From contig JBPOII010000004.1 in NCBI GenBank assembly GCA_052034625.1, forward strand, positions 1 to 64,000: a DNA stretch of 64,000 nt. The letters run 5' to 3'. A model generated the notes under the pieces. It saw nothing but the letters and a program-made list of their open reading frames with translations. It did not search any database and was not told where the DNA came from. Shown here piece by piece: positions 8,634 to 16,789 of this stretch (positions are counted from its first letter, which is position 1; every line of letters begins with the position of its first letter). Origin of the DNA: JAVBLP01 sp052034625 (lineage in GTDB: Bacteria; Elusimicrobiota; Endomicrobiia; Endomicrobiales; Endomicrobiaceae). A program made the translations under genes and the position numbers.

Positions 8634-9890
8634 ATGAAATACGATATAAAAGATATTAAACTTGCAGAGAACGGTAAAAAAAGAATTGTATGGGCGGAAA
8701 AAGAAATGCCCGTATTAAGACAAATAAAAGAAAGATTTAAAAAACAAAAACCTTTAAAAGGTAAAAGAATTTCATGTTGTCTTCATGTTACGACTGAAAC
8801 AGCAAATCTTGCCATCACATTAAAAGAAGGCGGAGCAGATGTATATTTATGTGCTTCAAATCCTCTTTCAACTCAGGACGATGTAGCGGCATCTCTTGTT
8901 AAACACCATAATATTCCCGTGTTTGCTATAAAAGGCGAAAATAATAAAACATACTATAAGCATATTAATGCGGTTTTAGATATCAAACCTGAAATTACAA
9001 TGGATGACGGTGCCGATCTTGTCACAACAATACTTCTTAAAAGAAAAGAACTGTTAAAAAATATTATAGGCGGAACAGAAGAAACTACAACAGGGGTTAT
9101 ACGCTTAAGAGCTATGGCAAAAGACGGAGTTCTTGCATATCCCGTAATAGCCGTTAATGATGCTTTGACAAAACATTTTTTTGATAATAGATATGGGACA
9201 GGCCAGTCAACAGTAGATGGAATTATAAGAGCAACGAATATTCTTCTTGCCGGAAAAGTTGTAGTGGTTGCAGGGTATGGATGGTGCGGAAGAGGTTTTG
9301 CAATGAGAGCCAAGGGTCTTGGAGCTCATGTTATTGTTACGGAAGTAGATCATTTAAAAGCTATAGAAGCTGCCATGGACGGATTTGAAGTTATGCCTAT
9401 GAATGAAGCTGGAAAAAAAGGTGATATATTTGTTACTCTTACAGGCAATTTAAATGTTATAGATAAACAGCATTTTACAAATATGAAAAATGGAGCGATC
9501 GTTTGCAATTCAGGACATTTTAATAATGAGATAAATATAGATGCTTTAAAGAAAATGTCAAAATCAGTGAAAAATGTAAGAGATTTCGTAGAAGAATATA
9601 CTCTTAAAAGCAATAAAACTGTCTGTGTTCTTGCCGAAGGGAGATTGATCAATCTTGCCGCTGCTGAAGGCCATCCTGCAAGTGTTATGGATATGTCTTT
9701 TGCAAATCAAGCACTCTCTGCTGAATATATGGTAAAAAATCATAAAGATCTTGAAAATAATGTTTATGCCGTTCCTGAAAAACTTGATATGGAAATAGCA
9801 AGACTTAAACTTAATGCTATGGGAATAAAAATAGATACTCTTACAAAAGAACAGAAAGAGTATTTGAATTCCTGGAAATCGGGAACTTAA
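8634..9890 (+). CDS. ahcY: Adenosylhomocysteinase
   Basis: A protein of 418 residues, the compact form of the family. The NAD-binding loop GYGWCGRG is at 214-221. Substrate residues include H51, and K180 and D184 lie within the NDALTKHFFDNRYGTGQS block. It hydrolyses S-adenosylhomocysteine to adenosine and homocysteine, relieving product inhibition of methyltransferases. The C-terminus ends in a lysine-containing short tail. The SD GGGAG lies within the end of metK, 2 bp away, so the genes are coupled. The length and missing insertions resemble archaeal/Thermotoga-type enzymes rather than the longer proteobacterial ones; that comparison is from memory. Confidence 0.95.
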   Translation: MKYDIKDIKLAENGKKRIVWAEKEMPVLRQIKERFKKQKPLKGKRISCCLHVTTETANLAITLKEGGADVYLCASNPLSTQDDVAASLVKHHNIPVFAIKGENNKTYYKHINAVLDIKPEITMDDGADLVTTILLKRKELLKNIIGGTEETTTGVIRLRAMAKDGVLAYPVIAVNDALTKHFFDNRYGTGQSTVDGIIRATNILLAGKVVVVAGYGWCGRGFAMRAKGLGAHVIVTEVDHLKAIEAAMDGFEVMPMNEAGKKGDIFVTLTGNLNVIDKQHFTNMKNGAIVCNSGHFNNEINIDALKKMSKSVKNVRDFVEEYTLKSNKTVCVLAEGRLINLAAAEGHPASVMDMSFANQALSAEYMVKNHKDLENNVYAVPEKLDMEIARLKLNAMGIKIDTLTKEQKEYLNSWKSGT

Positions 9891-9897
9891 AAATACT

Positions 9898-10968
9898 ATG
9901 GGTTTGAAAGACAGGTTTAAATCTCTTAGGAAAAGTTTCGCTAAAAAAGTTTTTGATAAAAAAACAAAGACCGGTAAAACTTTAAAAATTGATAATGTAA
10001 AAACTATATTATTTTTAAGAGACGATGACAAGATCGGTGATATGGTTGTCTCTACTCTGATGTTTAGAGAATTAAAGAACAAATATCCTGATATAAAGAT
10101 CTTTGTTTTATGCGGAAAGAATAATTCTCAAATAATAGAACACAATCCCTATATTGAATGCATATATGAGATCAGCGGCAGTTTCTTTAAAGATTTTTTC
10201 CTTTACAGAAAACTTAGGAAATTGAAAGTTGATGTAGCCGTTGATTTTTTTACTTTCAGACCCAGACCACTGCATTTATTGAAACTGAGGATCATAGACT
10301 CCGGTTTTCTTATCGGCTACTATAAGCAGCTTTATAATGTTTATGATCTTTCTATTGAAAAAGATTTTTTTTCAGAACATATATCGAAACGTTATCAGTA
10401 TTTACTTGAGGTTTTGGGTGTTAATGACATATCTTTAAAATATGATATTTTTTTCAGTGAAAAAGAAAAAAACAATGCAAAAAATTTAATAGATAAATGT
10501 AATAAGAAGTATAAGATACTTATAAATCCTTTCGCTGCAAGCGTTCATCGCAGCTTCAGTTTTGAAAAACTTAAAAATCTCATAGAGCTGATAAAAGCAA
10601 ATTTTAACTGCTGTATTTATATTATCTCGCAAAAGAACAATTATAATAAGATAAAATCATTACTTTCAGAAGATGTATACATTATAAACAGCAGTTCAAT
10701 ACTTGAAAGCGCAGCATTGATAAAATATTCCGATATAATAATAACACCTGACACATCTATAGTACATATTGCTTCGGCTTTTGAGAAAAAAACTGTTGCC
10801 TTGTACCGTGATTATTCAGGAACCGATGAGAAAATAGATATAATCTGGGGACCGAATAATTCAAATGCAATTTCTTTAAATGCAGATACAAAGAACGGGA
10901 GAGCGGAAAATAATATAAACAGTATCGGAAATGAATTAATAATTGATGCTCTTAAAAAAATGATTTAA
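9898..10968 (+). CDS. Glycosyltransferase family 9 (heptosyltransferase-like)
   Basis: A GT-B fold protein of 356 residues. Near residues 283-292 it has TPDTSIVHIA, the signature of ADP-heptose:LPS heptosyltransferases, followed by VALY. The N-terminal half carries ILFLRDDDKIGDMVVSTLMF, the usual first strand and loop of GT9 enzymes. By family it transfers a heptose or similar sugar to the LPS inner core at the cytoplasmic face. The surrounding glycosyltransferases, kdsD and lpt genes in the window fit an LPS role. The start at 9898 has no obvious SD (7 bp after ahcY), so coupling is likely. Confidence 0.8.
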   Translation: MGLKDRFKSLRKSFAKKVFDKKTKTGKTLKIDNVKTILFLRDDDKIGDMVVSTLMFRELKNKYPDIKIFVLCGKNNSQIIEHNPYIECIYEISGSFFKDFFLYRKLRKLKVDVAVDFFTFRPRPLHLLKLRIIDSGFLIGYYKQLYNVYDLSIEKDFFSEHISKRYQYLLEVLGVNDISLKYDIFFSEKEKNNAKNLIDKCNKKYKILINPFAASVHRSFSFEKLKNLIELIKANFNCCIYIISQKNNYNKIKSLLSEDVYIINSSSILESAALIKYSDIIITPDTSIVHIASAFEKKTVALYRDYSGTDEKIDIIWGPNNSNAISLNADTKNGRAENNINSIGNELIIDALKKMI

Positions 10969-11029
10969 TGAAGCGAAAATTGAACTGAAACCAATGATAT
11001 GACTTAAGGATTTTTATAGAGGATAAAAA

Positions 11030-12142
11030 ATGTCTGATGAAATAAAAGTAAGTATAATTTTACCTATATATAATGTTGAAAAATATTTGGATGAGTGTTT
11101 GAGATCTTTGACCGGGCAAACTTTAAATGAAATAGAAATTATTTGCATCAATGACGGCTCTACAGACAGCTCTTTGGAAATTCTTGAAAAAAATGCCGAG
11201 ATAGACAACAGGATAAAAGTTATAACAAAAAAGAATGAAGGGGTTTCAATAGCCAGAAATGACGGTGTAAAGATTGCAAAGGGCGAATATATATTTTTTG
11301 TTGATCCGGATGATTTCATAGATACTGACTATTGCAGAACATTGTATTCAACAGCAAAGAAATATAATGCCGATCTTGTTTTAGGCGGAATAAAAAAGTA
11401 TTACTCTCCTGAAAAAATAAAGCATATAGTCTTTTTCAAAGAGTTTAGCGATGATGAAAAAAAGTGCATAAAAATAAATGAATCAAATTTAGCACATTTC
11501 TTTTCTAAAGGATATAAAGACATCGTAACATCTTGCGGAAGGCTTATAAGAAGAAAAATGATAGAAGATAATAAAATATTGTTTTATAAAGAGAGAACAT
11601 CTGAAGACCTGCCTTATACATCATTGAACTTCCTTTATGCTAAAACTGTTTCCGTAGATGAATCCGTAAATTATTATTACAGGCAGGGTGTTTCTTTTTC
11701 TTTGTCTAAAAAAACAGACATTATAGTAAAAGATGTTCTTATACATATGAAAATTTTGAAAGAAGATGTTATTGACCGCGGATTCGGTTCCAATAAAGAC
11801 ATACTTAGAATTATAGATTTGGCTGTATGTGATGTACTTATCGGCTATTATGATATGTGGAATGTCGGGAATTTTACACGCTGTTCATTATCTACTATCA
11901 AAAAACTTTATCCTGAGATCAAAAATACATATATTGATTTTTTTAATATAAAAGAAATTGTAAATGATTCAGAAAATAAAGCTTTAGAATTTAAATATAA
12001 ATTCCTTGCTTTCGGAGTTAAACACAATATATATATTATGCCGAAAATATTGAGGTTTTTGAGAAATATTCTAAGAAGCTTACCATTCATTAAAAATATA
12101 AGATTTGATATAAAAGCAAAAAATACAGAAAAAAGGATATGA
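11030..12142 (+). CDS. Glycosyltransferase family 2
   Basis: The first 100 residues are a classic GT-A domain: ILPIYNVEKYLDECLRSL, then INDGSTDSS with the nucleotide-binding Asp42 and Asp46, and the metal-binding DPDD at 92-95. The C-terminal 200 residues are an accessory region seen in EpsJ/WbbL-type enzymes, with a basic tail. It likely adds one sugar to a surface glycan at the inner membrane. SD TAGAGGAT precedes the ATG. It starts a tight set of four genes (11030-15810). Donor and acceptor are unknown. Confidence 0.85.
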   Translation: MSDEIKVSIILPIYNVEKYLDECLRSLTGQTLNEIEIICINDGSTDSSLEILEKNAEIDNRIKVITKKNEGVSIARNDGVKIAKGEYIFFVDPDDFIDTDYCRTLYSTAKKYNADLVLGGIKKYYSPEKIKHIVFFKEFSDDEKKCIKINESNLAHFFSKGYKDIVTSCGRLIRRKMIEDNKILFYKERTSEDLPYTSLNFLYAKTVSVDESVNYYYRQGVSFSLSKKTDIIVKDVLIHMKILKEDVIDRGFGSNKDILRIIDLAVCDVLIGYYDMWNVGNFTRCSLSTIKKLYPEIKNTYIDFFNIKEIVNDSENKALEFKYKFLAFGVKHNIYIMPKILRFLRNILRSLPFIKNIRFDIKAKNTEKRI

Positions 12143-12993
12143 AAATGAAATTGATGATATCGGTCCCGGTATATAATAGAAAAAAATATGTTGAAATAAC
12201 GGCACGTTCTCTATATGAATGTAATAATATAGAAAAAGTGTCAATAAAAGTATTTAATGATTGCAGTACTGAATTCGATATTTCTTATCTGAAAGGTCTT
12301 TTTAATAAGCCGAATACCGAGGTTGTAGACAGGAAAGAAAAACATGAGCATGCCTCTGCGCATCAATATCATATAATACACGATTTTCTTGCTACGGATA
12401 ATGATGTTCTTCTGTTTTGCGATTCAGATCTGCTTTTAAGACCCGATACCATAGATTATCTTTTTAAGACTTTTCCGAAAACCGACGGAATGCTCGGACT
12501 TTATAATTCTGAGCTTCACAGAAATATTTATGATGACGGTGAATTTGTTTATAAAGAGGATGTCGGCTTTGCAGGTATTGCCGTTTCCAGAGAACTTCTA
12601 AAAGAGTTTGTCTCTAAACAAAAGAAAGGCAGATCTATGGATTTTAAACTTTCAGATTTTCTGCTTTCTAAAAATGTAAGGCTTATGGTGCCTAAAAACT
12701 GCTATATACAACACATAGGTTTTGACGGGCAGAACTGCGGTAATACTTCCGTTGAGTTTTCGCCGGATTTTATTCCGCTTTCAGAATTCAATAAAGAAGT
12801 AATCGATAAAATGATCCCAATCGTAATAAAAATGCAGTCTGAGATGATAAAGTATCTTCTTTTTGAAGATAAATATAAAAGACATGGATTTATGCTCCAT
12901 CAGCCTCATAAATATTTTGCAAAAAAAATGAAAATAAAAAGATTAAAAGAATATTATTCAAAAAACTATCCGTCTAAAAAGAGCGAAGTATAA
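12139..12993 (+). CDS. Glycosyltransferase, GT2-like GT-A fold
   Basis: A protein of 284 residues with the GT-A opening MISVPVYNRKKYVEIT, VFNDCSTEFD (nucleotide-binding region) and a clear metal-binding DSD at 95-97 after DVLLFC. ATG codons at 12139 and 12145 are both possible starts; both lie in the overlap with the previous gene, so translation is coupled. The central HEHASAHQYHIIHDF stretch is unusual for the family. It presumably adds a sugar in the same polysaccharide pathway as its neighbours. Substrate is not assignable. Confidence 0.75.
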   Translation: MKMKLMISVPVYNRKKYVEITARSLYECNNIEKVSIKVFNDCSTEFDISYLKGLFNKPNTEVVDRKEKHEHASAHQYHIIHDFLATDNDVLLFCDSDLLLRPDTIDYLFKTFPKTDGMLGLYNSELHRNIYDDGEFVYKEDVGFAGIAVSRELLKEFVSKQKKGRSMDFKLSDFLLSKNVRLMVPKNCYIQHIGFDGQNCGNTSVEFSPDFIPLSEFNKEVIDKMIPIVIKMQSEMIKYLLFEDKYKRHGFMLHQPHKYFAKKMKIKRLKEYYSKNYPSKKSEV

Positions 12994-14924
12994 TGCATAT
13001 AAAAGAAAAAAAGCATTTCAGATTAAAATTATCTTGTATTTATATTGCAGTTTTTCTTATGCTCTTTGCATTATATAGAGTTTCATTATATTTTGCATTG
13101 AATTCACTTTTTAATGTTTTAACTTTTAAAGAAGTTCTTTCCGCTTTCTTATCCGGTATCAGATTTGATATTTTTGTTATAAGCATATTTTGCGGAACAT
13201 TTATATTTTTAATTAATTTACCTGTAAATTCAAAATTATTTATTAAGATCAATTCAGCTGTCCTTAATACTTTCCTTTTAGTCTTTTCCTTTCTTCTTAC
13301 GGCAGACATAATATATTTTAAATTCTTCGGAAAACATTTAACAACCGAGATATTGCTTGCCAAAAGCCATTTCTCTTATTTTGTAAGCTTAGCTTTCGGC
13401 GACTATCTGCCTATTACAATAGGGATTTCCATTTTTACAATATTACTTTTTTACTTTTCTTTTAAACGGATAAATAAATATTATGTACCGCCTAATAAAA
13501 GCATACTCTATAATACCGTATTGCTGCCTATTATGATATGTTTGATAATCATAGGAGCAAGAGGGGGATTACAGGAAAGAATACTCTCGATTTCAGATGC
13601 ATATAAAAAAGGATATGTTTTAGGGGAATTAAAGCTTAACGGACTTTTCACTTCTTTGATAAGCATAAGATCAAAAACAGCGCCGAACAGTATTGATATA
13701 AATTTTGACGAAGCTTTAAAAATCGTCAGCCAAAACCTTATAGATACTGAAGAAGAGAACGTTCCGAACGAAAATTATCCGCTTATGAGACAGAGAGTAA
13801 AATTTAATATTGAAGGCAAAGGATATAATATTGTCCTGATTCTTCTTGAAAGCTGGCAAAAGGATTATATTGATTCAATGGCAGGTACGGAATACGGCGT
13901 AACGCCGAATTTTGATGCTATTGTAAAAGATGCCGTTGTTTATGATAGATTTTATGCCAACGGGCAGAGAAGCATTATGGGGCTTATGTCGGTATTCTTA
14001 AGCGTGCCATATGTGCGCGGTCTTAATTATTTAGGTCAAGGGCTTGAAAATACCGGACAAACCAGGCTTCCTTTAATACTTGCAAAGAACGGCTATGACA
14101 ATATATTTGTCCAAGGAGATAAAAGAGAGTCCGACAATGCCATTGCACTTGCAAATTATATGGGCTTTAAAGAAGCTTATGGCAAGGAAGATATACCTTT
14201 AATACATAAATATGATGTTTCCATAAGCAAAGGATATGATATTGACGGATTACAGTTTTTCTTTGATAAGTTAAAACTTCTAAAAAACCCTTTTTTTGCT
14301 TTTTATTTTACTACAACCACTCACATACCGTATGCCAAAACCGTCTTGAAGTCGCTTGAAAAATATCCGGAAGACGGAACTGAAATAACAGGATATTTAA
14401 ACAGGCTTTATTATGCTGACTATGCTTTAGGAAAATTTATGGAACAAGCAAGAAAAGAAGAGTGGTTTGATAATACGATATTTATAATGTGTGCAGATCA
14501 TCAGGCTTATGGAGTAGGCGGTATGGCAGGCACTTTTGAACAAACAAAAGAAGATAAAACCTTCAAAGTGCCTATGATCATTTACTGTCCCGCTTTGTTT
14601 AAACCTGAAGTAAACAAAGAACCCGGTTCACAATTTGACATAGTGCCTACAATAATAGATATATTAAATATTGAAACTCCATATTCATCGCTTGGAAAAA
14701 GTTTGTTTTCAAAAACCGACAAAAGATTTGCATTTCTTTCTTATGAAGGGGAACAAGTCTACCTTATTACTGATGAAGGAGTCGTGTCGCATGATTGGCA
14801 GATTCCGTCAAATGAAAACGGTATTGACAGCAATGATAAAAAACTTTTGTTTTCTATTGAAAAAACAATTTATAATCTTGTAATAAATGACAGATGGTAT
14901 GACAGAAAATCTTTAAACTATTAA
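12993..14924 (+). CDS. LTA-synthase-family phosphoglycerol/phosphoethanolamine transferase-like membrane protein
   Basis: The N-terminal ~200 residues contain about five hydrophobic segments. The rest is an alkaline-phosphatase-fold sulfatase-like domain exposed outside the inner membrane. Expected metal ligands are present: E286 in VLILLESW and D502/H503 in CADHQ, followed by a second ligand region. The nucleophile position reads NGQRSIMG with S327, where LtaS/MdoB enzymes normally have threonine. The family transfers phosphoglycerol or similar groups to glycans. In a diderm it most likely decorates the surface polysaccharide made by the surrounding glycosyltransferases. It overlaps the previous gene by one base (TAATG). 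Confidence 0.75.
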   Translation: MHIKEKKHFRLKLSCIYIAVFLMLFALYRVSLYFALNSLFNVLTFKEVLSAFLSGIRFDIFVISIFCGTFIFLINLPVNSKLFIKINSAVLNTFLLVFSFLLTADIIYFKFFGKHLTTEILLAKSHFSYFVSLAFGDYLPITIGISIFTILLFYFSFKRINKYYVPPNKSILYNTVLLPIMICLIIIGARGGLQERILSISDAYKKGYVLGELKLNGLFTSLISIRSKTAPNSIDINFDEALKIVSQNLIDTEEENVPNENYPLMRQRVKFNIEGKGYNIVLILLESWQKDYIDSMAGTEYGVTPNFDAIVKDAVVYDRFYANGQRSIMGLMSVFLSVPYVRGLNYLGQGLENTGQTRLPLILAKNGYDNIFVQGDKRESDNAIALANYMGFKEAYGKEDIPLIHKYDVSISKGYDIDGLQFFFDKLKLLKNPFFAFYFTTTTHIPYAKTVLKSLEKYPEDGTEITGYLNRLYYADYALGKFMEQARKEEWFDNTIFIMCADHQAYGVGGMAGTFEQTKEDKTFKVPMIIYCPALFKPEVNKEPGSQFDIVPTIIDILNIETPYSSLGKSLFSKTDKRFAFLSYEGEQVYLITDEGVVSHDWQIPSNENGIDSNDKKLLFSIEKTIYNLVINDRWYDRKSLNY

Positions 14925-14937
14925 AAGGATAGATTTT

Positions 14938-15810
14938 ATGCAGTTTAAAATACTGATAATTATTGTAACTTACAATGCCGTTAAATGGATGGACAAATGT
15001 TTTAGCGGATTTAAAGATATGCCTTCAGCTTGGGAAGTTGTTGCCATTGACAACAATTCAACTGACGGGACTATTGAAAAAATAAAAGAAAAATTCAGAT
15101 TTGTCAGAATTTTAGATATGAAAATGAATTTGGGTTTTGGAAGAGCAAATAATGAAGGTTTAAAAATTGCTTTAAATGAAAAATTCGACTATGTTTTCCT
15201 TTTAAATCAAGATGCTTGGATATCTGTTGAAGATATACAGAAACTTGCAGAACTTCAGAGTAAAAACCCGGAATATTATATTGTAAGTCCTATGCATTTT
15301 AACGGTTCCGGCACTAATTTTGATTTCAATTTTTATAATTATGTTAACAAGAACCGTTCAACTCTCTTTTTTGATCTGAGCAGAAATTCTTATAATGATT
15401 TATATGAAGTTAAAGGCATTAATGCCGCCGCATGGCTTTTAAGCAGGAACTGCCTTGAAAAAATAGGCGGTTTTTCGCCTTCATTTTTCCATTATGGAGA
15501 AGATGATAATTATATAGACCGGGTACTGTTCCATAAAGGTAAAATTGCAGTGTCTCCGCTGTCTGTTGTTTATCATGACAGAGAGCAGTTTGCCATAAAA
15601 AACAAAAAAACAGTTTTTTTAAGTAAAGCACGTATTAGAAAATGTGTTTATGATATGAGCAGACCTGAAAAAAAGACAAAGTTCGACAGTATATTTAAAT
15701 ATATTTTTTCCTGTCTTTTATCTTTAAGTTTTAAAGAACTTATGAATTTAGGAAAGATAATAAAAAATAAAGAGAAAAGCCGCCTTATAGGCAAAACTTT
15801 CCTTGAGTAA
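14938..15810 (+). CDS. Glycosyltransferase family 2 (rhamnosyltransferase-like)
   Basis: A GT-A protein of 290 residues with IIVTYNAVKWMDKC at the start, AIDNNSTDGTIE for nucleotide binding, the NLGFGRANNEGL motif and LLNQDAW in the DxD position. This combination is typical of the WbbL/rhamnosyltransferase branch of GT2. The late segment GGFSPSFFHYGEDDNYIDR carries the acidic catalytic-base region. It is the last gene of the glycosyltransferase cluster (13 bp after the LTA-synthase-like gene, SD AAAGGAT) and is followed by a repeat mosaic with no clear terminator. Confidence 0.8.
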   Translation: MQFKILIIIVTYNAVKWMDKCFSGFKDMPSAWEVVAIDNNSTDGTIEKIKEKFRFVRILDMKMNLGFGRANNEGLKIALNEKFDYVFLLNQDAWISVEDIQKLAELQSKNPEYYIVSPMHFNGSGTNFDFNFYNYVNKNRSTLFFDLSRNSYNDLYEVKGINAAAWLLSRNCLEKIGGFSPSFFHYGEDDNYIDRVLFHKGKIAVSPLSVVYHDREQFAIKNKKTVFLSKARIRKCVYDMSRPEKKTKFDSIFKYIFSCLLSLSFKELMNLGKIIKNKEKSRLIGKTFLE

Positions 15811-15824
15811 TAAGAAAAATCCAA

Positions 15825-16310
15825 TTTCTCCTTTGCTGTTGCCGTTCCCTCGCCCCTTGCAGGATAGGGCAGGGTGAGGGGTAGTCTTTTGCTTTTTGCT
15901 TTTGTCGTTTTTGTTTTGCCGTTGTCGTTTATGCCGCCTCAGAAGCACAGCTTATGAACGGAAAGATTTTCCAGACGGCTTAATTCCTGTATGTTTGAAG
16001 CCTTTGAAAAAGGCAAGTTTCAGGAATTGGCTGGAAAATCTTGCAGTGAATGTGCTTCAGCGGCAGAGTTTTGCACACTTTTGATCGCTTGCAAAAGTGT
16101 GAAAGAAAATATAGTCTGTCATCCCCGAGATTCGTAATCCGGGATATATTTTGCTTTTTTCTTTTTTAATGTGGATTCCAGACAAAGACACTCGGGAATG
16201 ACACGACAGAAAAGAACCGTCTTTTCTATTATCGTTTTATCGCTCCTTGCGGGAGAAGGTGAGCCTTTTCACATCTTTGTTTTTGATTCATAATTTGTAA
16301 TTAATAATTA
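15825..16310. repeat. Mosaic of dispersed intergenic repeat modules, copy 2
   Basis: This gap of about 600 bp holds no convincing gene. 15849-15884 repeats the CCTCGCCCCTTGC module of copy 1. 15936-16010 (GCCGCCT, then TATGAACGGAAAGATTTTCC) is nearly identical, inverted, to about 45965-46035 in copy 3. 16059-16125 repeats 1514-1580 almost base for base, including the stem-loop CACACTTTTG/CAAAAGTGTG (16074-16101). 16173-16199 is a decayed copy of the ATTCCCGA/TCGGGAAT pair. The rpsO promoter lies just beyond. A frame at 15896-16084 is only repeat sequence. Confidence 0.8.
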
Positions 16311-16330
16311 GTATTTGTATACAGTAATTG

Positions 16331-16359
16331 TTTACATTTTCTTTGAAATTTGATAGAAT
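16331..16359 (+). promoter_or_regulatory. rpsO-pnp promoter
   Basis: TTTACA (16331-16336) and TAGAAT (16354-16359) are spaced by 17 bp. The start would be near 16366, giving a leader of about 40 nt with AAGGAG before the rpsO ATG at 16409. Confidence 0.65.
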
Positions 16360-16408
16360 TTTTTAATTGGTACTATAAAAATAAATATAAAAAACAAGGA
16401 GCAGTAAG

Positions 16409-16669
16409 ATGGCATTTGAAAAAAAAGCAGTAGTAGAAGAGTTTAAGACACATGCGACAGATACAGGTTCGCCAGAGGTGCAGGTTGCACTTCTCACGAC
16501 AAGAATTAAATATCTTTCAGATCATTTTCAAAAATATCCTAATGATTTTGCTTCCAGAGTAGGATTCCTTAAAATGATAGGACAGAGAAGAAGACTTCTT
16601 GATTATATTAAGAAAAAAGACAAAGACAGCTATGCTGCATTGATCAAGAAATTAGATCTTAGAAAATAA
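16409..16669 (+). CDS. rpsO: 30S ribosomal protein S15
   Basis: A complete S15 of 86 residues. The conserved TGSPEVQVALLTTRIKYLSDHF segment, DFASRVGFLKMIGQRRRLLDYIKK and the DSYAALIKKLDLRK end are all present. It binds 16S rRNA in the central domain early in 30S assembly. SD AAGGAG lies 8 nt before the ATG. It is followed by pnp, the arrangement common to many bacteria, with a long hairpin between the genes. Confidence 0.97.
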   Translation: MAFEKKAVVEEFKTHATDTGSPEVQVALLTTRIKYLSDHFQKYPNDFASRVGFLKMIGQRRRLLDYIKKKDKDSYAALIKKLDLRK

Positions 16670-16693
16670 GCAGAAGAACGGAAATACAAAAGA

Positions 16694-16775
16694 CCCGGCA
16701 GCACGACACAAAGGATGCAAAGAAATGCATTTAATAACTGCATTTGTTTGGATCTTTTGTGCGATATGTGCCGGG
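16694..16775 (+). promoter_or_regulatory. Long rpsO-pnp intercistronic hairpin, candidate RNase III/PNPase autoregulation site
   Basis: The arms pair as CCCGGCA/TGCCGGG (16694-16700 with 16769-16775), a 10-bp block 16707-16716 with 16752-16761, CAAA/TTTG and a closing AAATGCA/TGCATTT (16723-16729 with 16739-16745) around a 9-nt loop, with small internal mismatches. In E. coli a long stem in the same place is cut by RNase III and lets PNPase repress itself. The parallel function here is inferred. Confidence 0.75.
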
Positions 16776-16789
16776 CATGGAGCGTAAAA

